This document shows positions 43,697-52,437 of a stretch of DNA of 64,000 bases, piece by piece. Below the pieces are notes generated by a model, which saw only the letters and a list, made by a program, of their open reading frames with translations, was not told the origin of the DNA and made no database searches. Position 1 is the stretch's first letter; every line of letters starts with the position of its first letter. This DNA is from Bacillota bacterium (GTDB taxonomy: Bacteria > Bacillota > Clostridia > Christensenellales > CAG-138): contig JAEWCL010000020.1 in NCBI GenBank assembly GCA_023390655.1, forward strand, positions 1 to 64,000. Reading direction: 5' to 3'. The translations under genes and the position numbers were made by a program.

Positions 43697-43724
43697 AAAA
43701 AAGGCAGCTGCCGGAGCAGCTGCC
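43697..43724 (-). terminator. Terminator of the UbiD/UbiX operon
   Basis: GGCAGCTGC (43703-43711) pairs with GCAGCTGCC (43716-43724); on the minus strand six Ts follow. It ends the four-gene operon. Confidence 0.9.
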
Positions 43725-43743
43725 CTTTTATCATGGATTACAA

Positions 43744-44613
43744 TCAGTTGCGGGAAGAAAGGTACAACAGCACCTGCGGCAATGCCTGCAACAGCCAATA
43801 GGTATAGCGTTCCGGGTGCTGTCTTACGTCCTGCATCAGGGCTTCGGGTTCCACCCAGCGGATCTCCTCCACTTCCTCCGGGCAGAACGTGACCGGGCCG
43901 TCATACCTGCCGATCATCACGTGATCAAGCTCGTTTTCCGTCAACCCGTTTTCAAACGCTTTTTCATACCGGAAGTGAAAGAGTTCCTCAATCGGCGCAT
44001 GAAACCCCATTTCTTCCATCAGCCTGCGGGAGGCCGCATCGGCAAGCTGTTCGCCCCATGCGGGATGACTGCAGCAGGTATTGCTCCATAGGCCGCCCGA
44101 ATGGTACTTTTCCGCATGCCGCTTTTGCAGCAGCAACCTGCCTTGGCTGTTGAATATGAATATGGAGAACGCGCGGTGCAGCCTGCCCTCCTGATGGGCC
44201 TGCAGCTTTAAAATGGGACGTATAGCTTGATCCGCCTCATCCACTTCCACGATGTACGCTTGCAGCAGATGCGTTACATGCGCGCCGACAAGTTCCCGTA
44301 CCGCTTCGATTTCCTCAGGCGTGATGCGGTCCACATGAATGCCCGCGGCGACGGACACATGCTTTTGCAGCCGTTCGCACAACACATTTGATACATATTC
44401 CGCCACATCGCTGTCCTTATGCCCGGTTCGGTTGAAGGTGGAGGTCGTGGCGCGCGGGCTCTCGCCGTCCAGAAGGCTGGGGCGGGGAACGCTGAACGTT
44501 ACGCAGCCGATGTGCGCATCGCCGCCCGAAAGCGAGACTATAAGATCTTCTCCCATTGGGATGGCGATCAAACGGATATGGATGCGCCCGCGCGAAAGCG
44601 TCTGTTCGTACAC
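43744..44613 (-). CDS. LpdD-like prenyl-FMN chaperone domain fused to type I isopentenyl-diphosphate isomerase
   Basis: 289 residues starting at GTG 44613 (AAAGGAGCTGGGAAC upstream). Residues about 1-117 resemble LpdD, the small partner of prenyl-FMN decarboxylases: SLSGGDAHIGCVTFSVPRPS, then NRTGHKDSDVAEYV and VAAGIHVDRITPEEIEAV. Residues about 120-289 are a Nudix-fold IPP isomerase: LHRAFSIFIFNSQGRLLLQ, GLWSNTCCSHPAWGEQ (catalytic Cys and metal His), NELDHVMIG (Glu ligand/acid), VEEIRWVEPEAL (Trp). All metal ligands appear kept. The isomerase makes DMAPP, the precursor of the prenyl group that UbiX adds to FMN. It sits last in the ubiD operon, so it probably feeds cofactor synthesis. Confidence 0.82.
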   Translation of the reverse strand: MYEQTLSRGRIHIRLIAIPMGEDLIVSLSGGDAHIGCVTFSVPRPSLLDGESPRATTSTFNRTGHKDSDVAEYVSNVLCERLQKHVSVAAGIHVDRITPEEIEAVRELVGAHVTHLLQAYIVEVDEADQAIRPILKLQAHQEGRLHRAFSIFIFNSQGRLLLQKRHAEKYHSGGLWSNTCCSHPAWGEQLADAASRRLMEEMGFHAPIEELFHFRYEKAFENGLTENELDHVMIGRYDGPVTFCPEEVEEIRWVEPEALMQDVRQHPERYTYWLLQALPQVLLYLSSRN

Positions 44614-44644
44614 GTTCCCAGCTCCTTTCTTATGGCGAGGGTGA

Positions 44645-45247
44645 TTATGGCGTAGGCTCCATCCAGCGCTTCAAGCCTTGGTAAGAAACGCCGAATTGAT
44701 CGAGTATTTTGCCTACCAGGTGCGCATTGAGCTCCTCAAGCGTCTTTGGCCTGTGGTAATAGGATACCATGGGCGGCAGAATCATTGCACCCATTTCGCT
44801 CAGCGAGAGCATATTGCGCAGGTGGATGGTGCTAAGCGGCGTTTCCCTTGCAACCAGCACAAGCTTGCGGCGCTCTTTTAAAATGACGTCAGCCGCCCGC
44901 AGGATCAGATTGTCCGAATAGCCGCATGCAATGCCCGCGACGGTTTTCATGCTGCAGGGAACGATGAGCATGCCTTCCGTACGGAAGGTGCCGCTTGCGA
45001 TGCTCGCACCGATGTTCGAAAGCGCGTGCACCTGATCGGCAAGGGCATATACCTGCTCGGGCGTGTAGTCCGTCTCCTGCGCGATGGTCAGCTCCGCGCC
45101 CTTTGAAATGACAAGGTGCGTTTCAAATGCGCCGGTCTCCTTGAGCGCCTTTAGCACCTCAATCCCAAGCAAAGCGCCGCTGGAGCCTGTCATGGCGACA
45201 ATCAGCCGTTTGCGGAACGTATCGGCAACATGGGGCATATCCTTCAT
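44645..45247 (-). CDS. ubiX: UbiX-type flavin prenyltransferase
   Basis: About 200 residues from ATG 45247; ATGs at 45256 and 45238 are also possible, as ribosome sites overlap. It attaches a dimethylallyl group to FMN, making the prenyl-FMN cofactor of UbiD enzymes. Motifs: LIVAMTGSSGALLGIEVL, VPCSMKTVAGIACGYSDNLI, RRKLVLVARETPLSTIHLRN and the AMILPPMVSYYHRP stretch. It lies 11 bases after the DUF554 gene and 31 bases before the LpdD-isomerase gene, in the same operon as ubiD. Confidence 0.94.
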   Translation of the reverse strand: MKDMPHVADTFRKRLIVAMTGSSGALLGIEVLKALKETGAFETHLVISKGAELTIAQETDYTPEQVYALADQVHALSNIGASIASGTFRTEGMLIVPCSMKTVAGIACGYSDNLILRAADVILKERRKLVLVARETPLSTIHLRNMLSLSEMGAMILPPMVSYYHRPKTLEELNAHLVGKILDQFGVSYQGLKRWMEPTP

Positions 45248-45258
45248 TCCTTCCATCC

Positions 45259-45978
45259 TCAGCTGATGTAGGTGACCCACAGATAGGAAATCGGCATCAC
45301 AATCACCAACGCCGGCAGCATATTTGCAATCGCAAACGATTTGATACCGCTGATGCGGAGGCCCGTTGCCAGCATGATCATGCCGCCGCAAGCGGTAAAG
45401 TCCGCGATCATGGCTTCGTTTGTCAACGGCAGGATGAATGTGGCGCTGAAGAACAGTGCCAGCAGCACCACAACCTGGGGCACGCAGATGGCCATGACGA
45501 GATACCCAAGGGATGCCGCAAATATGGCGGAAGTGAAGAAGTCCAGTATGGATTTTGTCAGCAGTACGGAATGATCCCCGGTCATCCCTTCCTTGAGCGC
45601 GCCGAAGATACCCGTGCCGCTGGCGCAGAACAGGATCAGGATGCCTACGAACTTCTCCATGAACTCCGCCTGGCTCTGATTGCTGCTGCCGCCGGAAAAG
45701 AGCTTTTCTACCGGGCCTTTTGCCTTAATGGCGACGGTTTCAATGCCTTTTTCCAGGCGGATGAGCTCACCAATCGCCGTACCGACGATGAGAGAGAGCA
45801 CCACTGCGGGCAGCGTGTGCATCTTGACGATGTAGTTGATGCCCATGGACATGGAAGCGGCGCCAAACACAAGGGGCAGGGAGGTGCGTAAGCGTTCAGG
45901 AATCTTTTTTCCCAGCAGCGCCCCCAAAAGTCCTCCAAACAGAACAGCAAGGCTGTTTACGATAACGCCAATCGGCAT
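45259..45978 (-). CDS. DUF554 family membrane protein in the UbiD operon
   Basis: 239 residues with about seven membrane helices. GGLLGALLGKKIPERLRTSL, the VGTAIGELIRLEKGIE motif and CASGTGIFGALKEGMTGDHS match DUF554, as in the paralogue at 18525-19211. It lies between ubiD (20 bases upstream) and ubiX, so it probably carries the decarboxylase substrate or product, for example an aromatic acid. That role is an inference from position only. Confidence 0.82.
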   Translation of the reverse strand: MPIGVIVNSLAVLFGGLLGALLGKKIPERLRTSLPLVFGAASMSMGINYIVKMHTLPAVVLSLIVGTAIGELIRLEKGIETVAIKAKGPVEKLFSGGSSNQSQAEFMEKFVGILILFCASGTGIFGALKEGMTGDHSVLLTKSILDFFTSAIFAASLGYLVMAICVPQVVVLLALFFSATFILPLTNEAMIADFTACGGMIMLATGLRISGIKSFAIANMLPALVIVMPISYLWVTYIS

Positions 45979-45998
45979 AACAAGATACCCCCTCTTCT

Positions 45999-47480
45999 TT
46001 AGTTGAACAGCTCAGGTGCAAAACGGGCGGGATCAAGCTCCATAAACTTGGAGCGCTGGAATTTTTCCTTGAGCGCATATGGCACGGTGCAGTCGAAAAT
46101 CACCTTGCAGGAAATGCCGCGGTCCCGGATCATGGGATTATAGGCGGTGTTCTCCGAAGGATCGAGCGGATGGCACCTGACGCCGGGAATGAATATGGTA
46201 TCGATATCCCCCTGGTAACGGGTGTTGAGCGCCCACATGACGTCGTTGCTGTCAAACGGGTCCACGTCCTCATCGACGAGGATGACATGCTTGAGCTCTG
46301 AAAACGCGGAGAACGCAAGCAACGCTGCCTGCCTCTGGCGGCCTTCGTCGCTGGGCTGGCTCTTTTTAAACTGCAGCACGGCCATATATTTGCCGCCGCC
46401 CGAAGCGTGCGCATAGACGTTTACCAGCCTGCCGGGCATGGCCTTTTCCACCATCTGCAGAATGCTCGCTTCCGTGGGAATGCCCGCCATGTTGACATGT
46501 TCCTCGCTGGGCCCGATGCACGTCTGCAAAATGGGATTCTTGCGGTGGGTGACCGCCTTTACCTTGATGATAGGCAGCTCGGGATATGCGCCGCCGGTAT
46601 AGCCGGGGAATTCCGGCATGGCCTTGCCGGTGTTGGTGTTGATATCCTCGCGGATGCGCTTGTTGGGCAACAGCTCGCCTTCAATGACATATTCCGCGTT
46701 GGCGATTGCCTTTTCCCCAACGGTGATGCAATTGACAAGTTCCACGGGCGCTTTTCTGATTGCACCCGCGATGCTCAGCTCGTTATAGCCAAGCGGCGTT
46801 GTCGGGGGTTCAAAGCATGCGCCGATCTCGATAGCGGGGTCCACGCCGATGCTGATGGAAATGGGCAGCGGCTTGCCGGCGGCCTCCGCCTTTGCGCGGA
46901 ATACTTCAAGATGCCGCGCGCCGGGGACGAAGTACATGGAGATTTCATCCTTGCTCTGCAGGCAGAGACGGTGGATGGTGATATCGGATTCGCCCGTCTC
47001 CGGGTCGGAAGCGTAGCACATGCCCATCGTGATGTAGGGGCCTGCGTCCTCTTCCGTATTGGTGGGTGCGGGAACAAGCTTTCTTACATCAAAGCCCGGT
47101 TCATCCGCACGGTATACAACTTCCTGGCAGGCGGCTTTTTCATTGGAGACCACCACGGGCGCAACGGGGCTTTTGACAGCTTCGTTGAGCAGGAACCCAA
47201 GCTTTTCCGGCTCTGCGCCAAGCATCAGCGCAACGCGCTTGCGGCTGGCGAGAAGGCCGATGATGACTTTTGCGTCCGGATGCCCTTTGACGTTGTTGAA
47301 GAGCATTGCGGGACCAATGCGCGTGGGACGCTTAACCGTGCCGCCGGCACCGACATACCGGTAAACGCCGGAGATTTCCGCATGGGGATCCGCAGGTTCG
47401 TTCGTCTCGTACAGCTCTCCGGGGATGCTTCTGAGAAGCTCCAACGCGGAACGCAAGCTGTCGATTTTCTGTTCTGACAT
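45999..47480 (-). CDS. ubiD: UbiD-family prenyl-FMN-dependent decarboxylase
   Basis: 493 residues, ribosome site TAGGAGGAAATCAGT. UbiD enzymes (de)carboxylate aromatic or alpha,beta-unsaturated acids using prenyl-FMN and a metal. Family segments seen: VDPAIEIGACFEPP near the cofactor region, EYVIEGELLPNKRIRED with the Glu-Arg-Glu catalytic motif, and IDTIFIPGVRCHPLDPSE. The length, the LpdD-like partner and the ubiX neighbour suggest a gallate/protocatechuate decarboxylase (LpdC) subgroup member, but other phenolic acids are possible. It heads a four-gene operon with a MerR-type regulator gene upstream. Confidence 0.9.
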   Translation of the reverse strand: MSEQKIDSLRSALELLRSIPGELYETNEPADPHAEISGVYRYVGAGGTVKRPTRIGPAMLFNNVKGHPDAKVIIGLLASRKRVALMLGAEPEKLGFLLNEAVKSPVAPVVVSNEKAACQEVVYRADEPGFDVRKLVPAPTNTEEDAGPYITMGMCYASDPETGESDITIHRLCLQSKDEISMYFVPGARHLEVFRAKAEAAGKPLPISISIGVDPAIEIGACFEPPTTPLGYNELSIAGAIRKAPVELVNCITVGEKAIANAEYVIEGELLPNKRIREDINTNTGKAMPEFPGYTGGAYPELPIIKVKAVTHRKNPILQTCIGPSEEHVNMAGIPTEASILQMVEKAMPGRLVNVYAHASGGGKYMAVLQFKKSQPSDEGRQRQAALLAFSAFSELKHVILVDEDVDPFDSNDVMWALNTRYQGDIDTIFIPGVRCHPLDPSENTAYNPMIRDRGISCKVIFDCTVPYALKEKFQRSKFMELDPARFAPELFN

Positions 47481-47537
47481 ACTGATTTCCTCCTATACAG
47501 ATTTGTACGCGCCACAGTGCGCCTTGCTATGGCATGT

Positions 47538-47568
47538 AGTGTAAGATGTATAGTAGAAATACAGTCAA
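47538..47568 (-). promoter_or_regulatory. Operon promoter with 19-base spacer (MerR type)
   Basis: On the minus strand TTGACT (47563-47568) and TACACT (47538-47543) are spaced by 19 bases, too long for ordinary sigma-A use and the hallmark of promoters activated by MerR proteins. It lies 58 bases upstream of ubiD; a merR-family gene is the next gene upstream. Confidence 0.65.
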
Positions 47569-47641
47569 GCATTTTTCTGAAAAAAAGGAGATGCATAAAA
47601 AAAGCCTGTCATTACGGCGGGCAGTCAGAGGTTTTTTGCGG

Positions 47642-48469
47642 CTATTCCCTTGATACAGGCACCTGTATCCGGCAAAAATCCGCGTTAACCGCTGGGGTGT
47701 GAAATGTTGTGTCCAAGATGCATTCATCCAGTATGGGGCCGGTTACCGTATACTGGTTGTCCCTGATCCAACAAAGTAGGTCGCGTAAAATCTGTGTGGA
47801 ATACGGCATGGCGTATTTATAAAGGCAGATATAATCCCCACCCTTTAAAAACACCGTGTTCTCGGATTTAAACGCATCCTCTTCCGGGATAAACATAAAG
47901 ATGCCGGCGTCATGGAGCATACGCTCCGCCTCTTCATCATAACTGCGGATAAACGTGCCAAAGCCCGCAGCGGGGAGCAGGTTATGGCTGTTCAGGATAT
48001 TCCACGCCTGCATCATCGTCAGGTGCAGCCTGGGCCGGTCTACTGTGCCTCCAAACGGCACAAATACCGCGTGGCGGTCCGGAAATCTCTGCAAGAAGGG
48101 CTTGTTTGTTTCATCCCGGTAGGTCTCGGCGTTTTCATAATTGGTCAGGCGGCGCTCGATGTACTTTTTTTGTTTGGTCAGCGCGCGGATTTGCGCATCG
48201 ATTTGCACATGGTGGTATTTGAGAAGCTCCGTGGTGGACGGCAGGTTCCGGTCCTTAAGGTTTGCTTTGATACGTTCAAGGTCCACGCCGATGGATTTTA
48301 AAAAGCAGATTTCCCGCAGATATGGAATTTGGTATACGCTGTAGTACCGGTAGCCGTTCTCATCAATATGGTGCGGCTTAAACAAACCGATCTTGTCATA
48401 GTAGATCAGTGTTTGCCTGCTGATATTATGGATGCTTGCCATTACGCTGATTTGCAGATATTCATTCAT
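47642..48469 (-). CDS. MerR-family transcriptional activator with GyrI-like effector domain
   Basis: 275 residues from ATG 48469 (CAGGAAAGCCGG upstream). The N-terminal winged helix reads NISRQTLIYYDKIGLF, then DENGYRYYSVYQIPYLREI and LKSIGVDLERIKANL, followed by a coiled dimer helix (about 75-115). The C-terminal 150 residues resemble the GyrI/SOUL-type ligand-binding domain of BmrR-like activators. It lies directly upstream of the ubiD operon in the same direction, and the operon promoter has the 19-base spacing that MerR proteins act on, so it probably senses a phenolic acid or related compound. Confidence 0.85.
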   Translation of the reverse strand: MNEYLQISVMASIHNISRQTLIYYDKIGLFKPHHIDENGYRYYSVYQIPYLREICFLKSIGVDLERIKANLKDRNLPSTTELLKYHHVQIDAQIRALTKQKKYIERRLTNYENAETYRDETNKPFLQRFPDRHAVFVPFGGTVDRPRLHLTMMQAWNILNSHNLLPAAGFGTFIRSYDEEAERMLHDAGIFMFIPEEDAFKSENTVFLKGGDYICLYKYAMPYSTQILRDLLCWIRDNQYTVTGPILDECILDTTFHTPAVNADFCRIQVPVSRE

Positions 48470-48639
48470 AGCAATTCCGGCTTTCCTGTGATGGTAAGAA
48501 CGGCGGATGATAGATTGTTCAGTATCGTAACACAGGGCCTGATAAAATTCAACTGCGGGTATTGCAAAAAAAGACAAGTATCGCGAAAAGGCAATGCAGA
48601 GGATTGTTAGAATGGCATGGAAACGGTAGTTCGGATATC

Positions 48640-48671
48640 AAAAAGCGGCGGAACGAGTTCCGCCGCTTTTT
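48640..48671. terminator. Terminator after cysS
   Basis: AAAAAGCGGCGGAAC and GTTCCGCCGCTTTTT form a perfect 15-bp stem with T runs on both strands. It ends cysS on the minus strand. Confidence 0.93.
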
Positions 48672-48677
48672 GTAAAC

Positions 48678-50066
48678 TTAAAGTTTTTTCAGCTTGGGGC
48701 CTTGCTTGGTATCCTCCACCGCATAGCCCATGGCCTTTAAGGTATCGCGGATTGCGTCCGAGCGCGCCCAGTCCTTGGCGGCGCGGGCGGCCTGGCGCTG
48801 CTCAAGTAGCGTAAGCGTTTCTTCCGGGAATTCTTCTTCTTTCTTCTGTGTCAGGAGCCCCAGCACGCCGGTAAGCTCGATCAACTGCTTTCTTGCCGTT
48901 TCCACCGCGTCCTTGCCGCGGGGTTCCGTCACAAACGTGTTGCAGGCGCGTACCATCTCAAAGAGTACGCCAAGCGCGTCGGCGGTGTTGAGATCGTCGT
49001 CCATCGCGGCGCAGAATGCGTCCTTATAGCCCGCAAGCTCTTTGAGGAAGGCCGCGTCTTCAGCGGTTTCCGGGCCAAACTGCGCCTCTTCAAGCCGTTC
49101 CTTTGCGGTCCTTAGGCGCGTGAGCGCCGCGGTCGCCTGCTCGATCAATTCACGGGAGAAGTTGACGGGCGTGCGGTACTGGGCGCTGAGCATAAACAGG
49201 CGCACCGCCTCCAGGTCAAACTCTTGAGAAATATCGCGCACGGTAAAGAAGTTGTTGAGGCTCTTGGACATCTTCTGGTTGTTGACGTTGATGTAGCCGT
49301 TGTGCATCCAGAAGTTTGCAAAGGGCTTGCCCGTTGCGGCCTCGCTCTGTGCGATCTCGTTTTCGTGGTGCGGGAACACAAGATCCTGCCCGCCGCCATG
49401 GATATCAAACGTCTCGCCGAGGATGGTCATGCTCATGGCGGAGCACTCAATATGCCAGCCGGGGCGGCCCATACCCCACGGGCTTTCCCACGCGGGCTCA
49501 TTCGGCTTCTGCGCTTTCCAGAGCGCAAAATCCAAAGGATCGCGCTTCTGCTCGGTGGGGTCGATGCGCGCGCCGCTTTCAAGATCGTCGACGCTCTGGC
49601 CGGAAAGCTTGCCGTATTCCGGGTAGCTGCGGACGCTGAAGTAAACGTCGCCCTCTTCGGTTGCGTAGGCGTGACCCTTTTTGATAAGCGTTTCCACCAG
49701 TTTGATGATTTCCGCAATGTGCTCGGTCGCGCGGGGGTTGACGTCCGCCCGACCAATACCAAGCGCGTCCGCGTCCTGATAATATTCCTTGATGAACCGT
49801 TCGGCCAGTTCCTTGACGGTGATGCCCTCCTCGTTGGCGCGGCGGATCATTTTATCATCGATATCCGTAAAGTTTTGTACAAACGTCACCTGATAGCCGC
49901 TGTACTTTAAATACCTGCGCAGCGTATCGAATACGATAAACGGGCGCGCGTTGCCGATGTGGAAAAAGTTATACACCGTAGGCCCGCATGCATACATGCT
50001 GATGCGCCCGGGGATTACCGGCACAAGCTCTTCTTTTTTACGGGTCATGGTGTTGTAAATCTGCAT
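48678..50066 (-). CDS. cysS: Cysteinyl-tRNA synthetase
   Basis: 462 residues. Class I synthetase charging tRNA-Cys. The N-terminal MYACGPTVYNFFHIGNARP holds the first zinc cysteine and the HIGN signature; HIECSAMSM and FPHHENEIAQSEAATG hold the other zinc ligands; NNQKMSKSLNNF is the KMSKS loop. The C-terminal third is the helical tRNA-binding part. AGAAGGAGG precedes the ATG. A promoter at 50192-50221 gives a leader of about 115 bases with hairpins, but I do not see the T-box signature. Confidence 0.97.
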   Translation of the reverse strand: MQIYNTMTRKKEELVPVIPGRISMYACGPTVYNFFHIGNARPFIVFDTLRRYLKYSGYQVTFVQNFTDIDDKMIRRANEEGITVKELAERFIKEYYQDADALGIGRADVNPRATEHIAEIIKLVETLIKKGHAYATEEGDVYFSVRSYPEYGKLSGQSVDDLESGARIDPTEQKRDPLDFALWKAQKPNEPAWESPWGMGRPGWHIECSAMSMTILGETFDIHGGGQDLVFPHHENEIAQSEAATGKPFANFWMHNGYINVNNQKMSKSLNNFFTVRDISQEFDLEAVRLFMLSAQYRTPVNFSRELIEQATAALTRLRTAKERLEEAQFGPETAEDAAFLKELAGYKDAFCAAMDDDLNTADALGVLFEMVRACNTFVTEPRGKDAVETARKQLIELTGVLGLLTQKKEEEFPEETLTLLEQRQAARAAKDWARSDAIRDTLKAMGYAVEDTKQGPKLKKL

Positions 50067-50191
50067 GATTGCCTCCTTCTAAACCGCCCGCGTCTATGCG
50101 GGTGCGATACGCAAAAAAGACACTGCCCCTCCACCCCAGGGCGCACACCCTGTCTGGAGCGGCCTTGCCTCTCATTTCCAACTTACTTCCT

Positions 50192-50221
50192 ATAGTAGAG
50201 TATGGCGCGCGCGCTTGTCAA
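50192..50221 (-). promoter_or_regulatory. Promoter of cysS
   Basis: On the minus strand TTGACA (50216-50221), 18 bases, then TACTAT (50192-50197), 126 bases before the cysS ATG. Confidence 0.75.
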
Positions 50222-50233
50222 GTGCGGCAAGGG

Positions 50234-51178
50234 TTACGGCATGCGCCGGATGTTTTCATCCGTAAACCCCCAGCTCATGATCTGAATCTTTCCCCAAAGC
50301 TCGTTCAAGAACATCCATGGCTGGTCCGTATACGGCGGACGGAGGATGTGGACCTGCTGTGCGGGCATATTGCTTTGCGCGAGCAGTAAGGCCTTTTCTC
50401 CAAGCCCGTTTTCGCACACATCGATCACAATAATGCAGTGCCCCGGGCTGCCGGAATAAATCAGAATATCGCCCGGCTGTATATCCTGCCGGGGAATGAC
50501 GGTACTTTCCGGATACAGCGAGCGGGTGCTGGCGTAGTTGAAGAGCTTCTGCATATAGGCGTAGAATGCTTCATAGCTTTCATCCGGCTGCGCCTTCTTT
50601 ACCATGCGCGTGGTGTTGCCGTCTACTTCCAGCCGGTAGCCTTCCCGCCACTTGCTGTACGGGAATTCATCCCCGTTGGTCAGGTGGTAATTGATCTTTT
50701 CATACTCCCCGATGGAATAGAGATATTCGCACCGCAAACGCAGTGCCGCATCCGCGCACTGCTGCAAATCCCTGTCTCCAACGCTTAAAGAAAGCACTGC
50801 CGCGTGCCAGCCTTGAATGAAGGCTTTCTCGCCATTGTACAATAGAACCGGGCTGCCGTCGGGCAGTAACTTCTGATCGCGCAGGAATTCCCCGTAGCCA
50901 TCGGCCTGCTTGCGTTCATACCCCTGCGGCGGACGGAACCGCGTGCGTATCGTATCCCCCTCGGCATCGAGAACGGTGTACGGGGTGGAGGTGGGCGTTG
51001 CGGGAACGGGGGAAGGAGAAGGCGATGCTTCTTCCGTGGGTGCGCCTGACGTGGAACTGGGGGGCGTGCTGTTTGGCATGCAGCCGGATAATAACACAAA
51101 AAAGAGCGCGGCAGATACCAATGCGTAGTTGCCGCGCCGATATAAGGCGGTATTTGCTTTTTCAGTGTGCTTGCACAT
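50234..51178 (-). CDS. DUF4846 family lipoprotein
   Basis: 314 residues. A basic N-terminus and hydrophobic segment end in VLLSGCM, a lipobox. A Ser/Pro/Thr spacer (about 35-65) is followed by the DUF4846 domain: TRFRPPQGYER, YLYSIGEYEKINYHLTNGDE and PGDILIYSGSPGHCIIVIDV, a segment with His/Asp reminiscent of NlpC-like folds. The function is unknown in the family. Its start is GTG-like context; the terminal residue block NELWGKIQIMSWGF is typical of the family. It lies just downstream of nothing on this strand except the GyrI pair, 83 bases away. Confidence 0.8.
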   Translation of the reverse strand: MCKHTEKANTALYRRGNYALVSAALFFVLLSGCMPNSTPPSSTSGAPTEEASPSPSPVPATPTSTPYTVLDAEGDTIRTRFRPPQGYERKQADGYGEFLRDQKLLPDGSPVLLYNGEKAFIQGWHAAVLSLSVGDRDLQQCADAALRLRCEYLYSIGEYEKINYHLTNGDEFPYSKWREGYRLEVDGNTTRMVKKAQPDESYEAFYAYMQKLFNYASTRSLYPESTVIPRQDIQPGDILIYSGSPGHCIIVIDVCENGLGEKALLLAQSNMPAQQVHILRPPYTDQPWMFLNELWGKIQIMSWGFTDENIRRMP

Positions 51179-51261
51179 TGCTCGTTAAGCCTGTCCCCCG
51201 TGAAATGCAGGTGTATTTGCTAATCATCATATCACGGGGAAGGATGAATAAACTGGAAATT

Positions 51262-51903
51262 TTATGTGGGCTGTATCCGGCGTACAGGGTGCCGCAGCAC
51301 GGTCATCAGATTCTCCGGCCTGGTCTTCAATGGATCCTTCAAGTAAATTTCATGATGACGGCGCGTTTCATTGGTATCATCCAAATAGCCGTTTTCCTCC
51401 ATGAAGCGCTGCATGCGTGAAAGCGTCCCCGGCTCTTCATCGTAGGGGCCGATATGCATGCACTGCACGCACAGCCCTTCTTCAAATGGCACGAGTCTTG
51501 CTTTTGCGGTATCGATGCCCTTTTTGCGCGCCACCTCCCCGCATGCCCAGCGGAAAATTTCCTGCGTAATAAACTCCGGCTGCCGCAGCATGGAACAGAA
51601 GCAAAGCTTGTCTTTCTTGAGAACATCGTATGTTCCGCCGTCGGAGAACCACCACAACCCTTCTAGCGGCGGTACGGTATATGCAAAATACCCGTCCACC
51701 TCGCTTCCGGCCTTGCTCATTTTAATGGTATAGGCAAGCGAATACAGCAGCCCCACGCTTTTTTCATATTCCCCGCCCGGCGTGTTCGGGTTGCCGCAGC
51801 CTTCCACCATCAAAAACTGCATGGGCGGCACCTCAATTGCTGCAGGCTCCGCCTTGGGTAAATACAAATCTTTGTACGCCTTTTTGTAATCCAGTTTTTC
51901 CAT
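51262..51903 (-). CDS. GyrI-like small-molecule-binding protein
   Basis: 213 residues from ATG 51903, which follows AAAGGAGGCAGGG. The sequence fits the GyrI-like (SHS2) fold: VPPMQFLMVEGCGNPNTPGG, then DGYFAYTVPPLEGLWW, then CVQCMHIGPYDEEPGTLSRM and HHEIYLKDPLKTRPENLMTV. Such stand-alone domains bind hydrophobic or cationic compounds. It is the last gene of a WYL-GyrI-GyrI set and is 11 bases from the preceding gene. Confidence 0.82.
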   Translation of the reverse strand: MEKLDYKKAYKDLYLPKAEPAAIEVPPMQFLMVEGCGNPNTPGGEYEKSVGLLYSLAYTIKMSKAGSEVDGYFAYTVPPLEGLWWFSDGGTYDVLKKDKLCFCSMLRQPEFITQEIFRWACGEVARKKGIDTAKARLVPFEEGLCVQCMHIGPYDEEPGTLSRMQRFMEENGYLDDTNETRRHHEIYLKDPLKTRPENLMTVLRHPVRRIQPT

Positions 51904-51914
51904 CCCTGCCTCCT

Positions 51915-52370
51915 TTAGCGCAATGCAATATAGATATGGATTTCGCGCGGTTCCCCCTCGGGTGCGGGAAAATACTCTTCGAAATCGCCCGTATAGGCCC
52001 GGTCGAGCGGCATGTTCCAGATTTCTCCCCATAGCTTGCCCACGGTATCCACATCATCCCCAATGGCGGTGAATTGCGCATAGCGCCCTGCCGGGATCAT
52101 GGCCGCAACCATGTCCTGCGGCAGGAGTGAAGCTTCCCCCACCTCGCAGCCGACGGTGACGTCATACTCCGTGCCGTCCGGGGAATAGCCGGAGTACAGG
52201 CCGATGGAATGGTCGTTTGTTTTTCCGGGGATGCGCGAAAACATGCCCCCCGAGAATAACGTCTGCCACAGTCCGCCGATGATGTGCTGCATCTGCGGGT
52301 CCAGATTGGAGGTTCTTGCCTGAACGCCGAAGATGGTCTTCCTTTGCAATGTTACGATTTCATACTGCAT
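51915..52370 (-). CDS. GyrI-like / AraC effector-binding-domain protein
   Basis: 151 residues from ATG 52370 (AAGAGGCATACCGGT upstream). A single effector-binding domain without a DNA-binding part: MQYEIVTLQRKTIFGVQART, GLYSGYSPDGTEYDVTVGCE, IPAGRYAQFTAIGD and LPLDRAY-like residues before a PEGEPREIHIYIAL strand. Related stand-alone proteins bind cationic drugs. It lies between the WYL regulator and a second GyrI-like gene, probably in one operon. Confidence 0.82.
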   Translation of the reverse strand: MQYEIVTLQRKTIFGVQARTSNLDPQMQHIIGGLWQTLFSGGMFSRIPGKTNDHSIGLYSGYSPDGTEYDVTVGCEVGEASLLPQDMVAAMIPAGRYAQFTAIGDDVDTVGKLWGEIWNMPLDRAYTGDFEEYFPAPEGEPREIHIYIALR

Positions 52371-52437
52371 ACCGGTATGCCTCTTTTCATCATATTTGGT
52401 ATGCAAATCATAGCATGGGAATGTGGACAACAGCGTG

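Noticed and set aside
50067..50191. T-box riboswitch upstream of cysS
   Set aside because: I looked for the conserved AGGGTGGnACCGCG antiterminator and an upstream specifier loop and found neither, though small hairpins are present.
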